NCBI GenBank assembly: GCA_014380155.1
Contig: JACMKJ010000158.1
Coordinates: forward strand, 1 to 19,117
Source of the DNA: Rhizobacter sp.
Lineage (GTDB): Bacteria > Pseudomonadota > Gammaproteobacteria > Burkholderiales > Burkholderiaceae_C
Length of the DNA stretch: 19,117 bases
Direction: 5' to 3'
Shown: piece after piece, positions 1 through 6,505 of the stretch
Numbering within the stretch: position 1 is the first letter of the stretch
How the letters are laid out: each line of letters begins with the position of its first letter
The notes under the pieces: generated by a model
The model's input: only the letters and a program-made list of their open reading frames with translations
The model's database searches: none
What the model was told of the DNA's origin: nothing
Made by a program: the position numbers and the translations under genes

Positions 1-770
1 AATTCAAGCAAGCCCTGGTTGGCCAGGCACAGACCGCCCGAGTAGCTGTACGCATCGGGGTCGTCTTGCGCGTAGGTCTCGAGCTTGCGGATGTCGACCT
101 TGCCCACCAGCGAGCTGATGTCCTGGTTGTTTTCGTCGCCCGGCTCGGTCTTGGCAATGCCCACTTGTTTGAGCACCGAGGGGAAACGTTTGACGACCTT
201 GAACTTGCGGATGTCGCCACCGTACTCTTCCAGACGTTTTACGGCCCAGGGTGACAAGATGCGCTGCAGGTAGCGACGTGGAATGCCATATTCCTTTTCA
301 AGAATGGCGCCGTCTTCGGTGGCATCGAAAAGGCCGAGCGGCGATTCGTTCACCGGCGAGCCTTTGATGGCGTAGAACGGCACGTCTTGCATGAGCAGCT
401 TCAGCCGCTCGGCAATCGACGACTTGCCGCCACCCACCGGCCCCAGCAGATAGAGGATCTGCTTCTTTTCTTCCAGCCCCTGCGCCGCATGCCTGAAATA
501 CGACACCACCTGTTCGATGGCGTCTTCCATGCCGTAGAACTCGGCGAAGGCGGGGTAGATCTTGATGACCTTGTTGGCGAACAGCCGCGAGAGCCGCTGG
601 TCGTTGCGCGTGTCGATGCTTTGAGGCTCACCGATGGCCCTGAGCATGCGCTCGGCGGCGGTGGCATACGCAATCGGGTTGCGTTTGCATTCGGCGAGGT
701 ACTCCTCGAGTGAGAGTTCCTCTTCACGCGTGCGCTCGAATCGAGCGGCGAAATGGCTGATCACATCCAT
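1..770 (-). CDS. prkA: PrkA/YeaG-family serine protein kinase, N-terminal part (runs off the left edge)
   Basis: The frame reading leftward from 770 begins MDVISHFAARFERTREEELS and stays open to the window edge, giving the first 256 residues; the family is about 640 long. A Walker A loop, GPVGGGKSS, lies at residues 110-118, followed by the PrkA-typical stretch around KGSPVNESPLGLF (136-148). This N-terminal part is the AAA-like domain; the kinase-like C-terminal domain would lie outside the window. PrkA proteins are cytoplasmic and are linked to starvation and stress responses in enterobacteria and to sporulation in Bacillus. The start is supported by a strong AGGAGG ribosome site eight bases upstream. 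The usual downstream partners (yeaH and spoVR-like genes) would be off the left edge and cannot be checked. Identity is confident; the substrate is unknown here. Confidence 0.93.
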   Translation of the reverse strand, partial: MDVISHFAARFERTREEELSLEEYLAECKRNPIAYATAAERMLRAIGEPQSIDTRNDQRLSRLFANKVIKIYPAFAEFYGMEDAIEQVVSYFRHAAQGLEEKKQILYLLGPVGGGKSSIAERLKLLMQDVPFYAIKGSPVNESPLGLFDATEDGAILEKEYGIPRRYLQRILSPWAVKRLEEYGGDIRKFKVVKRFPSVLKQVGIAKTEPGDENNQDISSLVGKVDIRKLETYAQDDPDAYSYSGGLCLANQGLLE

Positions 771-1092
771 GCTGACCTCCTAGATCTCAGGAAGACGTTT
801 GCCGGGGGCCACCTCGGCACCGTCTGGGGAAGTTCTGATGAAGCCCGCGTCAGGCTCCATCAGAGCTTTCCTTGTCGTCAGCTGCTTGCGCTCAAGCTTG
901 AGTCATTGTGAGAGCAATCATGTCTTGAGAAGAAGCGAAATATCACCGTTGTTTGGAGCTTTGCAAGGAGTGTGCCGCTTGTCACTCTGCACCGCAGCAT
1001 CAGCAGCATTGCCCCCCATACAAGGGAGCGGCGCATGCCGCACAAAGTTCCTCAGGGCTTCTTCTGTCAACCTCGCGCTGCTCAAGATACGC
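771..1092. other. Intergenic region between prkA and parB
   Basis: This 322-base gap separates the 3' end of parB from the 5' end of prkA, both on the minus strand. It holds the prkA ribosome site (AGGAGG, about 778-783) and the candidate sigma-54 promoter. A five-pair inverted repeat (GCGGC GCAT GCCGC, 1029-1042) just beyond the parB stop has no T-run. I see no convincing gene; the short open frames here lack ribosome sites and recognisable protein sequence. Confidence 0.6.
962..977 (-). promoter_or_regulatory. Candidate sigma-54 (-24/-12) promoter for prkA
   Basis: Read on the minus strand the site is CGGCACACTCCTTGCA. It matches the GGCAC-N5-TTGC pattern of sigma-54 promoters with exact spacing. 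It points at prkA and lies about 190 bases upstream of its start. The E. coli homologue yeaG is known to be driven by sigma-54 and NtrC under nitrogen starvation, which makes the match more credible. I found no clear activator-binding palindrome upstream. Confidence 0.5.
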
Positions 1093-1983
1093 CTATGCGT
1101 TGGTCAAGCCAAGTTTTTCGAGCAGTCCGTTGAGTTCATCCAACGAGCCGAACTGAATTGCCACCTCGCCTTGTTCGCCGCGCTTGGTTCGTTTCTTCAC
1201 GCGGATCTCGACCTGCGCCGTCAAGGCATCTGACAACTCTTCTTCGATGCGCGAAATATCGCGTGATTTCTCTTTGGCCACGCGCAGCAGGGGCTTTTGA
1301 CGCGAGGTCATGGCCTTGCTCACCAGCTTCTCGGCCTCGCGCACGCTGAGTTTTTTGCCGACGATTTCAGCCGCGGTGAGTATTTGCTGCGCGCCTTCGA
1401 GCGGCAACAGCGCGCGTGCGTGACCCATGTCGATGTCACCGGCCATCAACATTTGTTGCACCGGCTCGGCGAGGTTGAGCAGGCGCAGCAAATTGCTTGC
1501 TGCACTGCGCGAGCGGCCCACGGCCTGCGCGGCCTGCTCGTGCGTGAGATGGAACTCATTGACCAGGCGCGCAATGCCTTGGGCTTCTTCGAGCGGGTTG
1601 AGGTCTTCGCGTTGGATGTTTTCGATGAGCGCCATGGCGGCAGCGGCTTCATCGGGCACGTCTTTCACGAGCACCGGCACTTCATCGAGGCCGGCAAGTT
1701 TGGCCGCGCGTGTGCGGCGCTCACCGGCGATGATCTCGAAGCGGTTGTCACCTACCGGCCGCACAAGGATGGGCTGCATGATGCCCTGCGCCTTGATGCT
1801 TTCGGCCAACTCGTAGAGCGAGCCCTCGTCCATGCGCGTGCGCGGCTGGTACTTGCCGGGCTGCAGTTGCGCGAGTTTCAAAACACGCGGTGCGCCGTCG
1901 TTGGCAGGCGCAGGGTTGTCGTTGACTTTGGGGCCGAGCAGAGCTTCGAGGCCGAGGCCGAGGCCTTTGGGTTTTTTGGTGAC
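1093..1983 (-). CDS. parB: Chromosome-partitioning protein ParB (CTP-dependent parS clamp)
   Basis: The product is 296 residues with the classic N-terminus MVTKKPKGLGLGLEALLG, the ParA-interacting tail of chromosomal ParB. The ParB/Srx nucleotide-binding core includes GERRTRAA (88-95) and ENIQREDLNP (122-131), motifs of the CTP-binding fold. A helix-turn-helix for parS recognition follows (about 147-167), and a C-terminal dimerisation domain ends the protein. It loads at parS, spreads, and works with ParA in origin segregation. Two parS-like sites are in this window. I chose ATG 1983 because it matches the family N-terminus. A GTG at 2007, overlapping the stop of the upstream hydrolase gene, would add eight residues and would give translational coupling. 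ATG 1983 has no clear Shine-Dalgarno sequence, so GTG remains possible. Confidence 0.95.
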   Translation of the reverse strand, partial: VTKKPKGLGLGLEALLGPKVNDNPAPANDGAPRVLKLAQLQPGKYQPRTRMDEGSLYELAESIKAQGIMQPILVRPVGDNRFEIIAGERRTRAAKLAGLDEVPVLVKDVPDEAAAAMALIENIQREDLNPLEEAQGIARLVNEFHLTHEQAAQAVGRSRSAASNLLRLLNLAEPVQQMLMAGDIDMGHARALLPLEGAQQILTAAEIVGKKLSVREAEKLVSKAMTSRQKPLLRVAKEKSRDISRIEEELSDALTAQVEIRVKKRTKRGEQGEVAIQFGSLDELNGLLEKLGLTNA

Positions 1984-2003
1984 CATGCGGGGATTCTGGC
2001 CGA

Positions 2004-2573
2004 TCACACCGCGGCCTCGATCAAGGCCCGCAACATCGCGCGCCCCTCAGGCCAATCGCCGAGGCCCGATTCGCCGTTGATGTGCGCACGTGCACCGACC
2101 GACATCAGCTCGCTGCCCCAGTCGGCCGCCAGTTGTGCGGCACGGTCGGGTGCGCAATAAGGGTCGTCGCTGCTGACGATCGCCAGGCTCTTGAACGGCA
2201 TGCGCTGGCGCAGCATTGGCCGCCAGAGCGCGAGCTGCGGCGGCATGTCGTCGCGCTCGACGTCGGGCAAGGCGACGAGCATCGCCGCCCGCACCCGGTG
2301 GGTGTGCTGCGAGTGCGCCGCCCAGGCTGACACCAACTGGCAGCCCAGGCTGTGCGCCACCAGCACGGCGGGCGCGTCGCTTTGCAGCAGCACGTCTTCG
2401 AGTCGCGCCATCCAGTCGCCGCGTTTGGGCCACAACCAGTCGTCTTGTTCCACACGCTGGTCGCCATGCTGTTGTTCCCAGCGGCTTTGCCAATGGGCGG
2501 CGTCGGAGTTGAGCCAACCAGGCAACAGCAACACACGCCACTCGGTCACAGGGAAAACCTCAGTACGGGTCAT
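2004..2573 (-). CDS. RBBP9/YdeN-type serine hydrolase (alpha/beta fold)
   Basis: A 189-residue protein of the small RBBP9-like alpha/beta hydrolase family. The nucleophile elbow is VAHSLGC (Ser in GxSxG-like context, about residue 75), with the acid near SSDDPYC and the histidine in the family-typical AHINGESGLGDWPEG. The triad therefore looks complete. N-terminal VLLLPGW is the first beta strand and oxyanion region. No signal peptide is visible, so it is probably cytoplasmic. Its substrate is unknown, as for most of the family. The gene precedes parB directly, with its TGA overlapping a possible GTG start for parB. Co-transcription is therefore likely, but I know of no established role in chromosome segregation. 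Confidence 0.85.
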   Translation of the reverse strand: MTRTEVFPVTEWRVLLLPGWLNSDAAHWQSRWEQQHGDQRVEQDDWLWPKRGDWMARLEDVLLQSDAPAVLVAHSLGCQLVSAWAAHSQHTHRVRAAMLVALPDVERDDMPPQLALWRPMLRQRMPFKSLAIVSSDDPYCAPDRAAQLAADWGSELMSVGARAHINGESGLGDWPEGRAMLRALIEAAV

Positions 2574-2618
2574 GCGTCTGCCTTATCCTTCGGGTTCATT
2601 GAATTGAGGGTGATGGAC

Positions 2619-3563
2619 ATGACTTACCGGGTGTTTGTGGACGGCCAAGAAGGCACGACCGGGCTGCGCATCAACGAGTATCTCGCCGGCCGCAGCGACA
2701 TCGAAGTGCTGCGCATCGCCCCCGAGCGCCGCAAAGACGCCGATGAGCGCGCCCGCCTGCTCAACGCCGCCGACGTGGCTTTCCTGTGCCTGCCCGATGC
2801 CGCCGCCAAGGAAGCTGCGGCGCTGGTCAACAACCCCAATACTTGCATCATCGATGCCAGCACGGCCCACCGCACCTCGCCCGACTGGGCCTTCGGCCTC
2901 CCCGAGCTGGCAGCAGACCAACGTGCGAAGTTGCGCGCCAACAAGCGCATCTCCAACCCCGGCTGCCATTCGAGCGCCTTCATCTTGTTGATGCGCCCGC
3001 TGGTCGATGCCGGCCTGGTGCCCGCCAACCTGCCCATCACCGCCAGCTCGATCACCGGCTACTCGGGCGGTGGCAAGAAGATGATCGAGCAGTACGAAGC
3101 CGGGCCCGACCCGCTGCTCGATTCACCCCGGCCTTACGGGCTCACGCTCACGCACAAGCACGTGCCCGAGATGGCAGCGCACACAGGCTTGTTGAACAAG
3201 CCGGTGTTCATGCCCATCGTCGGCAGGTTTCTCAAGGGTTTGAGCGTGAGTGTGCCCTTGCATCTGTCGCAACTCGCGATGGGCACCACGCCCGAAAAGC
3301 TGCATCAGGCGCTGGCGGACCGGTATGTCGGTGAACGCTTCATCCGTGTCTTGCCGCTGCGCGACCCGGCCGCCATCGAAGCGACCTACTTCGACGTCCA
3401 GGCCTGCAACGACACCAACCGTGTCGACATCTTTGTGTTTGCCAACGACACCCAGGCCATCTTGATGGCCCGGCTGGACAACCTGGGCAAAGGCGCCAGC
3501 GGTGCGGCGGTGCAGTCGATGAACGTGCACCTGGGCGTGGACGAGTCGCTCGGGTTGGTCTGA
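2619..3563 (+). CDS. argC: N-acetyl-gamma-glutamyl-phosphate reductase, type 2
   Basis: A 314-residue ArgC of the shorter type-2 class, catalysing NADPH-dependent reduction of N-acetylglutamyl phosphate to the semialdehyde in arginine synthesis. The start region MTYRVFVDGQEGTTGLRI carries the nucleotide-binding loop. The catalytic cysteine is Cys116 in SNPGCHSSAF, and the conserved histidine lies in THKHVPEM. The long open frame extends upstream to 2352, but that part overlaps the divergent hydrolase gene. ATG 2619 has a GAGGG ribosome site at about nine bases, while ATG 2613 would be too close to it. The gene is on the opposite strand to everything around it, between parA and parB, with no other arg gene nearby. 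Burkholderiales often carry a second argC elsewhere, which I cannot check. Confidence 0.93.
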   Translation: MTYRVFVDGQEGTTGLRINEYLAGRSDIEVLRIAPERRKDADERARLLNAADVAFLCLPDAAAKEAAALVNNPNTCIIDASTAHRTSPDWAFGLPELAADQRAKLRANKRISNPGCHSSAFILLMRPLVDAGLVPANLPITASSITGYSGGGKKMIEQYEAGPDPLLDSPRPYGLTLTHKHVPEMAAHTGLLNKPVFMPIVGRFLKGLSVSVPLHLSQLAMGTTPEKLHQALADRYVGERFIRVLPLRDPAAIEATYFDVQACNDTNRVDIFVFANDTQAILMARLDNLGKGASGAAVQSMNVHLGVDESLGLV

Positions 3564-3565
3564 AG

Positions 3566-3645
3566 AGCAAGCAGCGCTCGGCGCCGGGCCGCCCCAAGCC
3601 GGGCGGCACCCCTCGGGGGCAGGAGCGGAGCGACTAGGGGGCTGA
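3566..3645. repeat. REP-like palindromic intergenic element between convergent genes
   Basis: The space between argC and the acetyltransferase is packed with GC-rich palindromes. GCCGCCC and GGGCGGC pair across six bases (3588-3607), followed by a second hairpin, CCCCTCGGGG. The GCCGCCCCAAGCCGGGCGGC arrangement followed by CCCCTCGGGGGC resembles a dispersed repeat often seen at 3' ends of genes in Burkholderiales; that is recognition from memory, not a search. It may act as a bidirectional terminator or mRNA 3' stabiliser. The last codons of the acetyltransferase overlap it. Its exact edges are uncertain. Confidence 0.5.
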
Positions 3646-4422
3646 AGTTCTGTAGTGATAGGCGTAAGCGTCGGCAAAGCCGAGCCGCTGGTAAACCGCC
3701 CGAGCCGGGTGGTTGTCGCCTTCGACCTGCAGGTACGCGTGGCGTGCTCCATGCTCCCGCGCATGCACCAGCATGTGCTGGCACAGCAGGCGGGCCATGC
3801 CCTTCCCGCGCGCCGAGGCTGCGGTGAACACATCGTACAAACCCACCAGGTCGGCCTCGATGGCGTACTGCCCGCAGGCCAACACCTCGCCGTGCGAGCG
3901 CAGCTCAAAAGCGGTGAACGGCACCGGTGAATGCCGCAGCCGCTCGGCGTGAGCCTGGCGCTGCGACAGGGGCGAACCACGCAGTGCCCCGACCCGCTGG
4001 GCAAACGGGTCGAGGCCCACGGTGTGCACCGACAGGCCGGCCGGCAACCCCACAGACGCCAAGTCGTTCAGGCCGGTGCACACCATCACCCGCGTGTCGT
4101 CGATGCTGTGCAGGCCCATCGCGGCCAGTGTGTCGTCGAGGTGAGCCGGGCGTGTGAAAGGTGTAATGCGAATCACCAGTGGCAGATTGGCCTGGTTGAA
4201 CACCTGCTCGCACAAGGCCAGGCGTTCGGCCACGCTCAGCCGGCCGTCGGCCACGGCGTTCACGCAGCGGGCCCGTTTGGCCTTGCCGGCTGAAAAGCGC
4301 ACCAACCAGCCATCGACCCAGCGCTGCTGCGGCGGCGCGCTGGCGTTCAGCCCGGCGTCTTCGACCCTCGACAACAAGACGTCGTCGAACTTTGGATTGA
4401 GGGCTTGCGGCGCCAGTGGCAT
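3634..4422 (-). CDS. GNAT-family N-acetyltransferase
   Basis: A 262-residue protein starting MPLAPQALNPKFDDVLLSRV. The C-terminal half is a GNAT domain: the acetyl-CoA pyrophosphate loop is ARGKGMARLL, and EGDNHPARAVYQRLGF is the usual motif B end. The N-terminal half (to about residue 130) looks like a second, degenerate GNAT-like or accessory domain with no clear motif A. Substrate is not predictable. The ATG overlaps the parA stop in the sequence TGATG, so it is translationally coupled to parA. The final residues SAP and the stop fall inside a palindromic repeat, so the C-terminus may have been set by insertion of that element. Confidence 0.85.
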   Translation of the reverse strand: MPLAPQALNPKFDDVLLSRVEDAGLNASAPPQQRWVDGWLVRFSAGKAKRARCVNAVADGRLSVAERLALCEQVFNQANLPLVIRITPFTRPAHLDDTLAAMGLHSIDDTRVMVCTGLNDLASVGLPAGLSVHTVGLDPFAQRVGALRGSPLSQRQAHAERLRHSPVPFTAFELRSHGEVLACGQYAIEADLVGLYDVFTAASARGKGMARLLCQHMLVHAREHGARHAYLQVEGDNHPARAVYQRLGFADAYAYHYRTSAP

Positions 4423-5192
4423 CAAGCGGCCTCGACGCGCTGCACCATCTCTTGTGCAAACTCGACGAACGACTGCGCGCCCTTGGACGCTGGGTCGAAC
4501 ACGACCCCCGGCAAACCATAGCTGGGCGCTTCGGCCAGCCGCACGTTGCGCGGGATCACGGTGTTGAACACCTTGTCGCCAAAGTGCGCCTTGAGCTGCT
4601 CGCTCACCTGCTGCTGCAGCGTGATGCGCGGGTCGAACATCACCCGCAGCAGGCCGATGATCTGCAGATCGGGGTTGAGGTTGGCGTGCACCTGCTTGAT
4701 GGTGTTGACCAGATCCGACAGGCCTTCGAGCGCGAAGTACTCGCACTGCATGGGCACGACCACACCATGTGCGCTGCAAAGGCCATTGAGTGTGAGCAGG
4801 CTCAAGGACGGCGGGCAGTCGATCAGCACGAAGTCGTAGTCGGCGGCCACCGCGGCGATGGCGCCTTTGAGCCGCTTGTCGCGCCGCTCCAGCTCGACCA
4901 GTTCGACCTCGGCACCGGCCAGCTCGCGGTTGGCACCGAGCACGTCGTAGCCCACCTTCTCGCTCTTCACCCGCGCTTCGGCGATGGTGGCCGATTCGAG
5001 CAGCACGTCGTACACGGTGAGCTGAAGCGCTCGCTTGTCGACGCCCGAACCCATGGTGGCATTGCCTTGCGGGTCGAGGTCGATCACCAGCACACGCTGG
5101 CCGACCCTGGCCAAGCCGGCGGCGAGGTTGACGGTGGTGGTGGTTTTGCCGACGCCGCCCTTTTGGTTGGCAACGCAGAAGATGCGGGTCAT
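4422..5192 (-). CDS. parA: Chromosome-partitioning ATPase ParA (Soj-type)
   Basis: A 256-residue ParA/MinD-superfamily ATPase of normal chromosomal length. The deviant Walker A KGGVGKTT occupies residues 11-18, including the signature lysine 11, and Walker A' is the IDLDPQGN stretch near 37-44. DFVLIDCPPSLSLL is the Walker B region. It binds DNA nonspecifically as the ATP dimer, and ParB stimulates its ATPase activity to move parS-bound origins. It follows lysE by 34 bases on the same strand, in the mnmG-rsmG-lysE-parA block. Its partner parB is about 2.4 kb further on, separated by an acetyltransferase gene, the opposite-strand argC and a hydrolase gene. Confidence 0.96.
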   Translation of the reverse strand: MTRIFCVANQKGGVGKTTTTVNLAAGLARVGQRVLVIDLDPQGNATMGSGVDKRALQLTVYDVLLESATIAEARVKSEKVGYDVLGANRELAGAEVELVELERRDKRLKGAIAAVAADYDFVLIDCPPSLSLLTLNGLCSAHGVVVPMQCEYFALEGLSDLVNTIKQVHANLNPDLQIIGLLRVMFDPRITLQQQVSEQLKAHFGDKVFNTVIPRNVRLAEAPSYGLPGVVFDPASKGAQSFVEFAQEMVQRVEAA

Positions 5193-5226
5193 GGGCGATC
5201 CGGTGATTGAAGGGAAATGGACGTCA

Positions 5227-5844
5227 TCAGTTGCTGGCCAGGCGCACGCCGAAGCCGACCAGGAATACTCCCGCCAGCTTTTCTAACCAGCGCGCCAGTC
5301 GCTTGTGGGCCTTGACCTGGCTCGACACCGCGCCAGCAAAGGCACACAGGCTGAGGCAGTAGACGGCGGTGATGAGAGCAATCGTCACGGCCATGGCCGC
5401 AAAGGTCACCGCGCCCAGGTGGGTGCTCGCGTTGATGAAGAGTGGGAAGAAGGCCATGTAGAACACGATCGCCTTGGGGTTGAGCAAGGTGATCAGCAGG
5501 GCCTGGCGCAGATAGTGACGTGGCTCGATGCGAATGGGCGACGCATCGCCCTCCTTCGCAAAGATCAGCCGCAGCCCCACCCAGGCCAGGTAGGCCGCCC
5601 CGGCGTACTGCACGACCTGGAAAGCCAAGGGGTGAGCCGCCAGCAAAGCCGCCACACCCGCCACCGCCAGCCACAGCAGGATCTGGTCGCCCACGATCAA
5701 GCCCAGCGTGGCGGCGGCGCCGGCGCGAAAACCGCCCTTGGCCGTGGACGTGAGCAGTGCAAACGTGCCCGGCCCGGGCAGGGCCAGGAACACCAGGATC
5801 GAGAAGCAAAAGGTGCCGTAGTCGGAAATGCCGAACAAGGTCAT
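5227..5844 (-). CDS. LysE/RhtB-family amino-acid exporter
   Basis: A 205-residue integral membrane protein with about six hydrophobic segments. It carries the LysE/RhtB N-terminal signature ALPGPGTFALLTSTAKGGFRAG and the mid-protein LLNPKAIVFYMAFFPLF typical of this family. Members export amino acids such as lysine, threonine or homoserine lactone-type compounds through the inner membrane. The precise substrate cannot be read from the sequence. The gene begins 7 bases after the rsmG stop, so the two are almost certainly co-transcribed. A lysE-like gene between rsmG and parA is an arrangement I recall from Burkholderiales relatives. Confidence 0.9.
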   Translation of the reverse strand: MTLFGISDYGTFCFSILVFLALPGPGTFALLTSTAKGGFRAGAAATLGLIVGDQILLWLAVAGVAALLAAHPLAFQVVQYAGAAYLAWVGLRLIFAKEGDASPIRIEPRHYLRQALLITLLNPKAIVFYMAFFPLFINASTHLGAVTFAAMAVTIALITAVYCLSLCAFAGAVSSQVKAHKRLARWLEKLAGVFLVGFGVRLASN

Positions 5845-5851
5845 GGTGATC

Positions 5852-6505
5852 TCAAAGTGGCGGCGAGCGTCGAATCCAAACCAGGCAGCGCTCGGCGTCC
5901 AGGCCGGGCACCGTCAGTTGTTCCACGTGAAACACATCCCATTCTCGGGGCAAGGCCGTGATTTCTTCGGCCGGGTCTTTGCCTTTCATCGCCATCCAGA
6001 CACCGTCATCGCCCAGCAGCTGCCGGGTCAGACGGGTGAAATCGGCCAAGGAGGCAAAGGCCCGCGAGGTGATCACGTCGAATGGCTTCAGACGCAGATC
6101 CTCGACCCGGGCGTGGGCAGCGCTCAGGTTGGGCAGCTTCAGCTCGGCCGACGCCTGACGGATGAAGCTCGTCTTTTTGCCGACGGTGTCGACACAGGTC
6201 ACGTCCAGACTGGGGAGCATGATCGCCAGCACCACGCCAGGCAAACCACCGCCGCTGCCTACGTCGAGCAACCGCGCTGGGCGGTCTCCGAGATGGCGCA
6301 TCAACGGGGGCAGTGCCGCCAGGCTGTCCAGCAGGTGGTGGGTCAACATCTCGGCCGGCTTGCGCACGGCTGTCAGGTTGTAGACCTGGTTCCATTTGAG
6401 CAGCAGCGCCTGGTAGGCGAGCAGGCTGTCGGATTGGGCGTCACTCAGCGGCAGGCCGAGCGCCTGCCCACCTTGCTTCAGCAACTCACGCTGCTCAAGC
6501 GGCAT
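5852..6505 (-). CDS. rsmG: 16S rRNA (guanine527-N7)-methyltransferase RsmG (GidB)
   Basis: A 217-residue Rossmann-fold methyltransferase with the SAM-binding motif LLDVGSGGGLPG at residues 79-90 and the family-typical WNQVYNLTAV near 38-47. RsmG methylates G527 of 16S rRNA; loss gives low-level streptomycin resistance in several bacteria. I chose the ATG at 6505 (MPLEQRELLKQ), which overlaps the mnmG stop by 11 bases; the open frame extends nine codons further upstream without support. The C-terminal codons for VFHVEQ are formed by a parS-like palindrome. Confidence 0.95.
   Translation of the reverse strand: MPLEQRELLKQGGQALGLPLSDAQSDSLLAYQALLLKWNQVYNLTAVRKPAEMLTHHLLDSLAALPPLMRHLGDRPARLLDVGSGGGLPGVVLAIMLPSLDVTCVDTVGKKTSFIRQASAELKLPNLSAAHARVEDLRLKPFDVITSRAFASLADFTRLTRQLLGDDGVWMAMKGKDPAEEITALPREWDVFHVEQLTVPGLDAERCLVWIRRSPPL
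5919..5934. promoter_or_regulatory. parS-like ParB binding site within rsmG
   Basis: The 16-mer TGTTCCACGTGAAACA differs by one base from the canonical bacterial parS TGTTTCACGTGAAACA. It lies within the coding sequence near the 3' end of rsmG and encodes VFHVEQ. ParB is encoded in this window, so this is a probable ParB loading site. Confidence 0.85.

Noticed and set aside
879..1035. Short minus-strand open frame of about 50 codons between parB and prkA
   Set aside because: There is no ribosome site or recognisable protein sequence, and it spans the likely sigma-54 promoter.
1029..1042. GCGGC GCAT GCCGC hairpin after parB as a terminator
   Set aside because: The stem is only five pairs and no T-run follows on either strand.
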